Shown one piece after another: positions 12,564 through 21,659 of a stretch of 64,000 nucleotides of DNA. A program made the position numbers and the translations under genes. Below the pieces are notes generated by a model. That model saw only the letters and a list, made by a program, of their open reading frames with translations. It ran no database searches and was not told the DNA's origin. Location of the stretch: contig JAJVDF010000017.1 of the NCBI GenBank assembly GCA_022410635.1, positions 1,683,270-1,747,269 of the forward strand. Reading direction: 5' to 3'. Source of the DNA: Tretioscincus oriximinensis (taxonomy: Eukaryota > Chordata > Lepidosauria > Squamata > Gymnophthalmidae). Every line of letters begins with the position of its first letter. Position 1 is the first letter of the stretch.

Positions 12564-12671
12564 CTGTCCTCCTCTCCCCTCAGCCTTCTGGACTTAGAGG
12601 GGAGGGGAAGGGGCGAGGGGAGGCCAGGCGGAAGGAAGGGGGGAGGCGACCCCTCCCGCCCACCCGTCCCC

Positions 12672-12680
12672 CTTTACCTG
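12672..12680 (-). promoter_or_regulatory. HCN1: 5' splice site (donor) of HCN1 intron 1
   Basis: On the minus strand the exon ends CTTCAG and the intron begins GTAAAGG, a close match to the vertebrate donor consensus MAG|GTRAGT. Translation read past this point stops at once (TAA), which supports splicing here. Placing the break after the second base of the Arg codon keeps the family sequence DFR at the junction with exon 2. Confidence 0.9.
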
Positions 12681-13081
12681 AAGTCGCTGTAGGGATGGAT
12701 GATCCAGAAGCCTGCAGTTTTAACCCTTTCCTGCTCCTTCTCCACCGCCTTCTGGCTACCGAACATGCGGAGGGAGAATTTGTTGACCCCGGGCTGCAGC
12801 ATGGAGGTGAACTGGCGCTGCATGAAGCCGTACTGCTGCTGCCGGCGGGCGCTGTCGCTGTCGTCGAAGGCCACCACGGGCTCCTCGCCGCCGCCGCCGC
12901 CGCCGTCCACCTTGAAGCACACGGAGTTGCCATGATCCTTCAGGCTGCCGCCGCCGCCGCCGCCCGGGCTGCCCAGCGCCTTGTCCGCCGGCCCCTTGCC
13001 CTGGAAGCAGGCATTGGCGCTGGGGCTGCCGCCCTCCTCGCGGCTACCGGGCGAGGAGCTGCTGGGCTTGCCGCCCTCCAT
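12678..13081 (-). CDS. HCN1: HCN1 exon 1 (first coding exon, N-terminus of the HCN1 pacemaker channel)
   Basis: This exon encodes the cytoplasmic N-terminus of hyperpolarization-activated cyclic-nucleotide-gated channel 1, a plasma-membrane subunit that carries the Ih/If cation current in neurons and pacemaker cells. It gives about 135 residues starting MEGGKP. Residues 1-80 are low complexity, with glycine runs at 40-45 and 60-65 around the family motif [11 protein letters not shown] (50-60). Residues 84-134 form the conserved HCN domain, including [38 protein letters not shown] and WIIHPYSDF, which I recall as nearly invariant in vertebrate HCN channels. The last codon is split (AG|) by a GT donor. 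The start fits the known HCN1 N-terminus and lies in a CpG island. The transmembrane, pore and CNBD exons lie beyond position 1. HCN2 and HCN4 share the HCN domain, but the MEGG start and the NSVCFKVDG segment favour HCN1. Confidence 0.95.
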
Positions 13082-13674
13082 GCCGCCGCTCCAGCCCGCG
13101 CTCGCCCGCTCGCCTCCTCCTGGCCCGCGGAGGAGACCCAGGCGGCGGCGGCGGCAGAGCTGAGGGGCAGCCGGCTCCTCCCGCTAACTCCCAGCCAGGC
13201 GGCGGCGCCCCTCCCAGCCGCTCTGCTTCATTCCCCGCTGCCCGCCGTCCGCGCCGCCGCCGCCGAGGCTGCTGGCATGAATGGCATTGCGAGGCCGGCA
13301 GCGGCAGACGCGGCACCGACGGCTTAGGGGTGGGGAGAGGCGGGAGCCACCGGCGCGAAGCGGCTCCCGTCGTCCGCCCTCTGCCGGCCGCCAGCAGCGC
13401 GACAGCCTTGTGGTTTGTTTCCCGCCCGTTTTTCCCTTGGCTTGACATTGAGCGGCCCGGCGGGGGGCTGCTGAGCCCTTGAGACGGAAGGGAATGGGAG
13501 GGAGAGGCGCGTGGTCGGTGTCCCTGGGCAGCGTTTCCTTTCTATGCCAGCACGGGCGAGGCCCCGGGCGTCTCCCAGGTTGAGCTCCGGGCTTTGACAC
13601 TGGCCCTCTCCCACTGAGCCTCACCCTGCTTACACCGGAATAGGAACCTGCCAACTACGTGCTAGTGTAGATGG

Positions 13675-13797
13675 CCTGCCATAGTCTACACAGGCATGTG
13701 GGTGGTCATGCAGGGCCTGCCATGGTCTACACTGGTATGTGGGTGGCCATTTGGGGCCTGCCATAACCTACACTGGCATGTGGATGGCTAAGCTCCG
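13675..13797 (+). repeat. 41-bp tandem repeat, three units, inside the MITE
   Basis: Units start at 13675, 13716 and 13757, each with CCTGCCAT, then CTACAC-GG-ATGTGG-TGG. The period is exactly 41 bp and the units differ at a few positions. This is local amplification of one hairpin arm of family P about 0.6 kb upstream of the HCN1 ATG. Confidence 0.8.
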
Positions 13798-13809
13798 TCC
13801 TGAGCTGTA

Positions 13810-14040
13810 GAAGAATTGGGCCCTTCTCATCCAGAGCATCTTACAAGCTATTTTTTGCTTGTATATTCTATGTTCCCCACCTGTTCATCTACTTGCAATT
13901 GCATGCTTTTGAACAGCTAGGTTGACTGGAGCTAANGCCTGTAGCTGACCCCTCTCCACAGAAGATACATGAGCCCTCAAATGCCAGTCTTCCTGTTGTA
14001 AGACCAATGTCTGTAACATCTGCTCTACCATGCCCCTATA
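13810..14040 (-). mobile_element. tRNA-derived SINE (5' head toward 14040)
   Basis: Read on the minus strand it begins GGGGCATGGTAGAGCAGATGTTACAGAC, a tRNA-like A-box region. It contains the SINE body shared with 25174-25485 (GTAGATGAAC, GCTATT-type segments, CTTGTAAGATGC). It sits inside the family P MITE and has TGTA at both borders, a candidate target duplication. Confidence 0.65.
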
Positions 14041-14119
14041 TGTATCCCAGAATAAGGCTCAGTGGGGACAGAGCGAATCCACGAGTATCACCTGAAGCTT
14101 GAACTTGAAACAAGGCTCT

Positions 14120-14780
14120 CTCGGGACCTGGCATGATTCATAACATTTGGAGAACCCTGCTGGATCAGGCCACAATTCTCCTAGTCTGGCATCCTTTCTC
14201 ACACAGCACTGTTTCCTGCTAGGCATTTCAGGCAGAAGAAAAAGGCAAAAACCTTCATCTTCCCCTGGCTCTGCAGACTGACCTTAGAGGCGTCTTGCTA
14301 GTCCCGCTAATCCTGGTCATATCCTAAGTTTCAATCCAACTTCAGTCCCTTTGTAGAATGTGAGAACACAGCTGCAGAGTGCCATGCTGTTTTCTTTTGG
14401 CATGTTCCAACTCAGAAACCTTAAATAGGTATGACCAGGGTTTTAGGCATCAGTTCCATGATCATTTATATACTTAGCCTCCGTGTCTAATCCTTTCTTA
14501 AAGCTATCCNTGGTAGTTGTTACAACCACCTCTTCTGGAACACTTCTTTCTTTTGTTGATCCTAACTTCTTTGCCAATTAGATTTAGAAAATTCCCACAA
14601 GTACTAGGGTTTTGCAATAGAGAAAATATTTTCCCATGCATGATTTTATATACTTCTGTTAGGTCATCCCAGTGCCTTAACTATTTCACCATATCCAATG
14701 TTCCACCTCATATGCCTTAGGTGTCAGGTGTGAACAAAGTCTTGATCTTTACATGCCTGCTCATCCTCTAAGGTTTTTAT
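14120..14780 (-). mobile_element. CR1-clade LINE remnant (3' end)
   Basis: The minus strand reads an RT C-terminal relic (GDDLTEVYKIMHG, then PEEVVV--DSFKK) into the CR1 3' UTR with GGATGCCAGACTAGG and TGGCCTGATCCAGCAGGG. Frameshifts and a missing tail mark it as an old fragment. Confidence 0.65.
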
Positions 14781-16012
14781 ATGCTATTTCTCTGTGAACA
14801 ATTCACAGAGAAATATATTGGGCACCCAAGAGAAACTCTGAACCAAAGAATGGATGCACATAAATTGGTATTCAGAATGACAATACACCTGTTGCAGAAG
14901 ACTTCAGTTTCCCAGGACACTCAATCTTAGATTCAGAACAACAGTCCTTGGACAAAAAAATCTACAAAGGAATATTATAACATCAGTTGACATCTTAGGC
15001 TCTTGAGTTTAGCAAGGGGGCTTGTAGCACTTGGAGACTAATAAGAGGAAGGTTGGTGGCAAGAGCATTCGTAGACATGTCTACTTCTTCAGATGCTAAG
15101 GAACCAATGTCAGGAACAGACTTTATAGAAAACTGTGTGGGGGAGATGACAAAGGACATGTAAATGTGACCTAACATTCGGACACTTGGACAGATCTTCT
15201 CTTCGCATTTCTCCGTATACATTTGATTGCAACATGTTTACCTAGTTGCACTTCTTTCCCCCTGGAACCTCCTTCCACTTAAAAGGATTAATTACTGAAC
15301 TTGAGCTGTACTTATCCTGACTAATTCCATTCTTCTTAATGGCTCTATTGTTTCCCTTACTTAGATGAAGATGATNAAACTCATCACGCCAGTATCTGTA
15401 ACCTTTAGCATTTCAGTTTAACAAAGAACACATTTTAAAGATAGGCAATAAAGAAGATTTCTAGGGGAAAATGGACAGATCAACTCATCTGGAAGTTATC
15501 TCCAAGGAATAGCTGCTATTAGGAAAAACCCATCAGCTAAGGAAATAAAGAAAATCCATTTGCTAATCTCACAAGGAACACACGGTGGGTGGGATTAAAA
15601 TAATTTAACAACCTGTCCTGTGCTCTAATGACTGTTTTAAGTAAAAAATTCTGAAACACCAAAAATAAGAAAGAAAGCTTTATAGGAATAGCTTTATACA
15701 GAAGCCAAAATGATTGTATTCATGCTCATATAGGCACCCATAACCTCTCCCCACCCCAGGTCCCACTCTTCGGCCAGAAAAAAGATGGTGTTCCCAGAAA
15801 CAGCAACCAGAAATGACATTGGAGGAGATGAAGGAAAAATACTTATACATTTAGGGTGCAATGATGCCTCATCCTTATACATCGTGCAGAAAAGAGAAAT
15901 TCTCGTATGCTTTGCACCATTTTAAAAAACTGATTCACCGAACTCAACAAAAAAATAGGTATTGGTTCTTCCGAAACAGTACAACCTGGCTGAATCCCAC
16001 TACTGGTTGTCA
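14781..16012. other. Upstream intergenic DNA, nothing recognised
   Basis: AT-rich sequence with short frames only. No named repeat or RNA gene could be supported. Confidence 0.4.
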
Positions 16013-16475
16013 TCTATACATATAATAAAACCACAGAGTCAAACATTCTAAGATACAATGACCAGGGACAGAGCACTTTGGTAGTCTGCAGAGAGTAGAG
16101 TTCTGGATTGGAAACTGGCTAAAAGGTAGAAAGCAAAGGGAAGTAATAAAATGACAGTTCTCAGGGTTGAAAGATGTGAGAAGTGGAATGCCCCAGGGTT
16201 CAGTACTGGGATCAGTACTGGGAGGGAGAGAACAAAGGAAGAAATGGATGAAAGACGGTAGAGAAGGAAGGAAGATACAGAAGAAGAAAGAAGGAAGGGC
16301 AGTAAGAAAGAAAAAAGGAAGGAAAGGAAAATGGTCAGAAAAAAGAAAGAAAAAATGGCAAGTGTAAGAGAGAGGAGAGGGGGCAAGGGAGTGGGTGGAA
16401 GCATGGAAGGGAGCAAGGGAGAGGAGGGGCTAGTGNTCATTGCATTACCATAACACAACGGGCTAATTCCACTAG
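16013..16475 (+). mobile_element. Non-autonomous Helitron-like element carrying a CR1 RT fragment (copy 1)
   Basis: It starts TCTATACATATAATAAAA with a preceding A and ends in CTAG followed by T, as expected for insertion between A and T with no target duplication. Bases 16100-16225 are a piece of CR1 reverse transcriptase (GGAAACTGGCTAAAAGG through AGTGGAATGCCCCAGGG, encoding the SGMPQGSVLG region). A purine-rich tract follows (about 16222-16420), then GCTAATTCCACTAG. A second copy at 24849-25619 shares this order. The 3' hairpin is partly decayed here. No Rep/helicase gene is present. Confidence 0.65.
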
Positions 16476-16536
16476 TAATGTAAGATTCCAAATGCAGGAC
16501 ACAATTTATATTCTCAGCCCCTACCTATCTCATCTC

Positions 16537-16802
16537 TTCTTATGTTCTTATAGACAGGTTTATGGACACTAAGGGTATAAATGGATACTAGGATAGTTGT
16601 CTGGATGTCGGCTCCCGGATGGAGCAACAGGCAGGACTCTTGAAATACCATTTGCAGGGAGTCATGAACAGGAGCATATTTTGCTTTCCTCTGTTCGGAC
16701 TGNCCAGGTGCATCTGGTGGGCCTGTGTGTGACACAGAATGCTGGACTTGATGGGCTGTGGCCTGATCCAGTATGGCTCTTCTTATGTTCTTATGTTCTT
16801 AT
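16537..16802 (+). mobile_element. CR1-clade LINE, 3' end with octamer tail
   Basis: It runs from the last codons of ORF2 (AGACAGGTTTATGGACAC...) through the conserved 3' UTR (TGGAGCAACAGGCAGGACTC; GCTGGACTTGATGGGCTGTG) to a TTCTTATG-TTCTTATG tail at 16780-16801. Two further TTCTTATG octamers directly precede the left edge, possibly the tail of an earlier insertion. Confidence 0.85.
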
Positions 16803-18790
16803 CCCAACCATAGCTTAACACTGTGCAGCTTTTGGGCCAGGGCAATAATAAAATAATGGATTGTATTTGAAATTCATGGTATATGGCAATCCTATATATT
16901 TCCTACCAATAATCATGAAAATCCTTTGCACTGATAGTGCTATCTAGCTTTATCAGAACTAGATAAGAGGAGCATTATTTTCAGAAAGTAGATTCAAATC
17001 AGAGAATTCCAAAGATGCAGGGAGACAAAAATCCAGATAGAAGAGACACATGTGAACAAATATTTCTTCAGGCAGCACATTTTAAAAAAACCATTAAGGT
17101 GTCAACCACCTCCAAAGAAAGGCATTGTAAGGAAGGACTGGCTCTTATTTGGCAAAAAACCCACTCAAGTCACTGAAAGCAGTCCTCTTTGTTGGAGCTA
17201 GTTCTTTCTGAAAGGCAAGAAACACCTGCTAGATTACATCCACTTCCAAAATTACAATACTGTACTGAAAACAGAGAGGATTCCTTTATTTCAGTTGCTT
17301 GTCTCCAGTGAGCACTGGCTCTTTTTCGTAAATAGGACTCAGGTTGTGCTATCTATGTATCTATTCACTATTCTTCTTTTTCTCAATGCTGTCTGACACA
17401 AGTTTGGATTAATACAATCCATTTTTCCTTTTTGTACATTTTCCTCAGTTAGTGGCCACAGTTCTGTTGTCTGCTACAACACGATTGTGATAGATTGTGG
17501 GTGAGGAAATTGTGATCACCTCCTGCTTGTGGTCAGCAAGGCTTGGTTGAAAGCAATTTGTTGGGGTGTCTTTAATCTTACGTCATCTAAGGATGTTGGA
17601 GCAGTTTAAGAGGCTGTAAATTCAAATGTTTTTGCAGTTGAGGGCTGATTTTTCCTTCATACTTTTTTATTTTGTTCTTAATTATGCATTAAACTGGCTG
17701 TCTCTTAAGTATTAAAATTTAGGACTGGACAAAAATATTAAGGGGATATTCTGTGATAGAACCAGGAAGATACGGATAATTGTAAATTGAACATTGTTAA
17801 TTGCTCCCTAGGGCAGGGGGTTAGTGGGTGGGAGGGGAATGAGAGAGGGTTGTATTTATCAAGGGTTAGATGTGCACTGAAAAATTCAATCAACAATTTT
17901 TGGAAAAAGTATTAAAAGTTAGGTCTCTTCCATATAGGATGTGGGTATCTCACAGTAAGAAAGGATTTAAAGGCATAGGGCAAGCCCCATCCACACAAGA
18001 TGGTACCGTAGACCAGTTTGTTGGTAGACCATTAAGATTTACTAATGTGCTACTCATATTGTCTCACAGTAGCCAAGTGCAGAAAGCCACCACCTCTAAA
18101 ACATCATGGGGGTCATTTTGGTGGTGAAACAGTTGCAGCAGCAAATGCCCTCTGGGAACTAAAGACCAATAAATAAATAAATAAATACGTACGTATGTAT
18201 GTATGTACACCAAACAAGTCCAGCATCATTTTGGTATCTATNAACTTATCTAATCCTATTTTAAAGAATGCATTTAATCCTATTTTCCAGAAGAGGTGGT
18301 AGTAATTAGAAAATCCATTTCCTCATTTCTTCACTGCCAACCTGTCCAAGTCATTCAGGGCCANTTTTTATGGTGGGCTGGGCATTCAGGTAAAATATCA
18401 TTCTTTGTGAGAAATTCAGTGTTTCAATGGGATTTTGCATATTTGCTGACCTACTCAAGCAGATCTACTCGTAAACCAAAATAAGGTGCTTTTGGACCCT
18501 TGAAGAAACATCCTAATGAGCAACTTGTTCTAGTATATCATGCAAATTTCCAAAATGTCTCAATTTTAAACTAGTTAGGATGCTATCGCGTATTGCAAAA
18601 GTAATGATTAGAAATATTAAGCGGTACTACAGTAGTACCCAAATATGACTCGAGAAAGTAACATTTCTGTGAATTTGATATTTAGTGGTTGTTTATTTTT
18701 TGTTGATATCTTGTCCTTCAAGATAAAACATTCAATGAAGCATTAAAGAAAGTAGATCATAGCTGGCAGAAGTTTCCAAATGAGTACCAA
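16803..18790. other. Upstream intergenic DNA, no gene
   Basis: AT-rich. It contains an AAATAAATAAAT / ACGTATGTATGT simple repeat at about 18165-18205. No other feature is supported. Confidence 0.45.
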
Positions 18791-18794
18791 GTAA

Positions 18795-19005
18795 TATAGA
18801 AATATTGATACTGCCTCTGTGATGGAGCAATAGGCAGTATTCCTGAAATACCACTTGCAGGGCATCTAGAACAGGTGACGATTTTGCCTTCTTTTGTTTC
18901 AGACTGACCAGGTGGAATTGTTGGGCCACTGTGTGAGACAGATTGCTGGACTAGATTGCCACTGGCCTGATTCAGCAGGGCTTTTCATATGATCTGATGT
19001 TCTTA
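18795..19005 (+). mobile_element. CR1-clade LINE 3' UTR, diverged
   Basis: The landmarks TGATGGAGCAATAGGCAGTATTCC, TACCACTTGCAGGG, GACTGACCAGGTGG, GCTGGACTAGATTGCC and CCTGATTCAGCAGGG are in CR1 order. It ends near GATGTTCTTA. No coding part remains. Confidence 0.75.
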
Positions 19006-19581
19006 AATTAAACACTTATTAAAGCCAAGATGTTGAAAAAAGGATCCATAGTCACTGTGACAGTGATTGGTCTTCTTAGATAAGGAAAAGGAAGTCAATC
19101 ACTCCAAATTTTAATGACTCGATGTTTATGTTATATATAGCCAGACATTTCCAATTCTTCTCCAGACATCTAAAACACAGATTTAGCTTTTCTTGCCAAA
19201 CATAAAGATTCAACATAAGCCAAGACTGGGCAGCTTTTTATTAATGCTGTACCATTAAAATCCTTGGAGCATAAATGTGTGGAGACACNTGGATGAGAAA
19301 TCGATCTGACAGATTATATATCTTCTTAAAGTTTTATTTTTCCTAGGGACCATAAGAAACAACTTATTAAAACACTTATTAAGATAAGAAGTTGCTTGCC
19401 GTAGGGACTTAAGCTTTCATAATATGTTGGTTGGTCAACATTCTCTNTGTGTCTGCGAAATTCACTTTGCTGACAGATTGGAAGCTAGTTTATGTTGATA
19501 AAGAACGACAGGGAAGCTGCACAGGAAAGGGATCTTCTAAGTCAGGGTATCACTAGTATGAGGAACATACTAATATGTTGG
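19006..19581. other. Intergenic DNA, nothing recognised
   Basis: AT-rich with a local inverted pair around 19335-19390 (CTTATTAAAACACTTATTAAG). No gene or named repeat. Confidence 0.35.
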
Positions 19582-19724
19582 AGGAGCGTAGCTATCATTG
19601 TGCAAGCCAGGCCAGTGCCCTGGCTGTTAGTAAAATTGAAATGTTAACATTAAAAATGTTGGGGCCCCAGGCCCCTACATCATTTATCTGTCCCAGGCCC
19701 CCTGAGAGTCCAGTTACACCACTG
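19582..19724. mobile_element. Candidate short MITE with GCGTAGCTA-type termini
   Basis: The left end reads GGAGCGTAGCTATC and the right end reads CAGTTACACCACTG. These are imperfect inverted repeats of the CAGTGGCGTAGCTA terminus that I recall from hAT-type MITEs. The interior is rich in GGCCCC/GGGGCC. Flanks TATGTTGG and ATATATGG are only similar, so the target duplication is not secure. Confidence 0.4.
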
Positions 19725-19734
19725 ATATATGGCT

Positions 19735-19870
19735 ACTAGAATGGATGCACAGGTACCCCCTCCACCTTAGAGGGTGAGGGAGAAGATGCCTAGAAACAAT
19801 TGCTAGGATAGTGTGCAAGGCAAGATGCTGGACTAGGTGAAGTCAAATGGGAGTCTTATGCTTTTAACAC
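19735..19870 (+). repeat. Possible CR1 3' UTR fragment
   Basis: GCAAGATGCTGGACTAGGTGAAG resembles the GCTGGACTAGATGG block of CR1 tails. There is no octamer tail and the rest is diverged, so this is tentative. Confidence 0.3.
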
Positions 19871-20769
19871 CATTCTTAAAATACCATTCCTTACCTTCNG
19901 ATATATAGCCTGCCAGACTGGAACAACTTTTCACTGGAATGGAACAGGACTGCCAACTATAAGGACCACAATAGCATTGGAGCCAGCACAAGAAATTCTG
20001 AAGAACAAAAGTTCTGTGATGGAAGAGTATGGAATTGAACCAGGAGAGTATCAGATAAGAGTTTAGATTTAGAGCACTGGAGAGGGGAAATGAAGAAAAA
20101 AACCTTACTCTATCACTAGTAAAGGCATTAAATTATACCAATCAGTCTTTTGAATCAAATTTGATTTGCTTGTTTTGGTTTCCATAATAATAATGTTCCA
20201 GAATTGCAAAAACTAGTAGCAAAGGTTCTAAATTGATAAAGAAATCCAAGCAGCACCCTGTCCATCATCCTAGTATGCTTATGCTCCTTGGGTCTTTGCT
20301 CATCATTTTCCTTCCATTCTGGCACCCATACTTTGTATGCAGGTGAGTTGCTCATGCCTTGTAATAAACACAGCAGGTCAAGGGGTTGATATTAAGGGGT
20401 GTTACAGTCTCCAACTGAGATACTCAGGGTAATTGCCCTGTCTGTCTAAAGCACATCTACATGGGACAAGAGTTCAGAGAAGGCCAGCTCCAATTAGGGC
20501 TGCCCAATACTCTTATAACACTGCAAATATGAATGGAAATGCTCACTGTGTGTCCCAATGAAATGCTGTTCATCACTGCCCTTCCATTACAGCTTTTTAT
20601 CTGCACCAAACAGTTTATTGCTTACTGCTGCATGATAGGAAGCTGGGCTGTGCAGAAAGATCAGATTGTAAAATCACTTAATGCTTCATGACAGGCATTC
20701 AAACTGATCCAATACAGAATCCCTTCTTAATATATATAAACTATTTTCATCTTTTCTTTTTTCAGAGAC
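19871..20769. other. Intergenic DNA, nothing recognised
   Basis: No coding, RNA or repeat feature could be supported in this interval. Confidence 0.35.
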
Positions 20770-21150
20770 TGTTTTAAGTTGTGAGCGCACACTAAAAACT
20801 TACCTGTCATCTTTCCTGCCCAGCCATAAGCCTTAATGGAATCTCCTATTGCTGATCTTTTCCGGCTGCATGGCGAAATGCCTGCATCGTACATTAGTAA
20901 TTGCCTGAAGCCCTGTTGTCTGTCGCNCCCTTGTGAGGAGACTAGCAGTGCGAGAAGATGTCAGCCAACAGGAAGGGAGGATTGCANCAGACTGGGCATG
21001 CTCAGCTCAGTCTTCATCTCATCAGCCTCACACCAGCTCCATATAGATCCAGCAAAAGATATGTCCCCTTTTCCCCCCAGCGAAATCCACAATTGGTTTT
21101 AAATTGCGGATTTCACTCACTTTCTCCCTCCATGTCCATGATAGTTTGCC
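20770..21150 (+). repeat. Dispersed repeat, family B (best-preserved copy)
   Basis: About 380 bp sharing long segments with 55323-55690 (same strand) and with 38620-39060 (reverse strand). Shared landmarks are AATCTCCTATTGC-GATCTT, TGCATGG-GAAATG, CAGCTCAGTCTTC, ATCAGCCTCA and GATCCAGCAAA-GATATG. The right side carries an internal inverted pair, GAAATCCACAATTGG / TTGCGGATTTCA (about 21083-21116). No open frame is shared between copies. Probably a non-autonomous DNA transposon; termini are not resolved. Confidence 0.6.
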
Positions 21151-21659
21151 GAGTTATCACATGGCCTTGCTGGGTAACAATATAGTCAGGGAAGTTTATT
21201 TCCCAAAAAATTGGAACTAGTAAGTTGGGGGATCTAGATCTGAACAAGGAGACATGCAGAAGAATGCCTCCATGTTGAGAAGTATTGGTGGACTTGTTAA
21301 GCAGTCACCAAAGTGTGATACAAAAATGGGATCCCCAGGAGCTCTGATTCTGTAAACATTTCTTCCCATCACTTCAGAACTCTCAGAATTGAAACCTAAA
21401 GTTCAAGTGAGCTTCGGTGCAGAAGCTGGTCTGAATAAATGCTGTTACAGATTTTCCAGATTGTACTGAGCTGTGCAGATCTCGGGCAGTGCACTTTATT
21501 TATCACTGGAGCAAGAAACAGAAAGATCCTGTGCTTTGTAAATTACTTCATGATTGTTTTCCATATTTATGGATATAGAAATATTTTATTAAATAAATAC
21601 CACAGCAGCCTTGCTAAGATTTCAGATGTAGCCTGGTATAATTTTACTAGACTCTGGAA
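21151..21659. other. Intergenic DNA, nothing recognised
   Basis: No feature supported. Confidence 0.35.

Larger units (their letters stand above)
1..12677 (-). other. HCN1: HCN1 intron 1 (5' part; continues beyond the window)
   Basis: HCN1 is read right to left, so everything left of the donor at 12677 is intron 1 unless another exon was missed. I found no sequence resembling HCN1 exon 2 (S1 onward, beginning FYWDLIM). The stretch is AT-rich with repeats listed separately. An intron longer than 12.6 kb is normal for HCN1, which is a very long gene in vertebrates. Confidence 0.8.
12560..13640. promoter_or_regulatory. CpG island with HCN1 exon 1, 5' UTR and probable promoter
   Basis: This is the only long stretch of the window that is strongly GC-rich and dense in CG dinucleotides; the flanks are AT-rich. 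It covers the HCN1 start codon, with about 560 bp lying upstream of the ATG. There is no clear TATA box. GC-box-like strings (CCCGCCC near 13423, GGGTGGGG near 13327) occur upstream of the ATG. This fits a CpG-island promoter, but the transcription start cannot be placed from sequence. Several long open frames on both strands here come from GC-rich codon bias. Confidence 0.8.
13602..14073. mobile_element. Palindromic MITE family P upstream of HCN1, split by a SINE
   Basis: The left terminus GGCCCTCTCCCACTGAGCC begins at 13602. The interior carries an inverted arm and three direct copies of the CCTGCCATAGTCTACACTGG unit. The right terminus CCCAGAATAAGGCTCAGTGG-GGACAG resumes at 14045 and ends near 14073. 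The intervening 13810-14040 is a tRNA-derived SINE on the minus strand flanked by TGTA on both sides. The nesting shows the MITE is older than the SINE. Confidence 0.7.

Noticed and set aside
12695..13327. 210-aa plus-strand open frame rich in Ala opposite HCN1 exon 1
   Set aside because: It is the antisense shadow of the GC-rich exon and 5' UTR; composition is low complexity (poly-Ala, Leu) and no domain is visible.
13044..13654. Minus-strand frames of 134 and 156 aa upstream of the HCN1 start
   Set aside because: They lie in the CpG-island 5' region, overlap each other and are Arg/Pro/Gly-rich from base composition. No conserved protein is recognisable.
16048..16491. 147-aa minus-strand frame
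   Set aside because: It is the reverse of the purine-rich tract in the Helitron-like element, giving Ser/Leu/Phe low-complexity sequence.
18160..18210. Regulatory repeat
   Set aside because: Plain AAAT/ATGT microsatellite after a possible LINE tail; no evidence for function.
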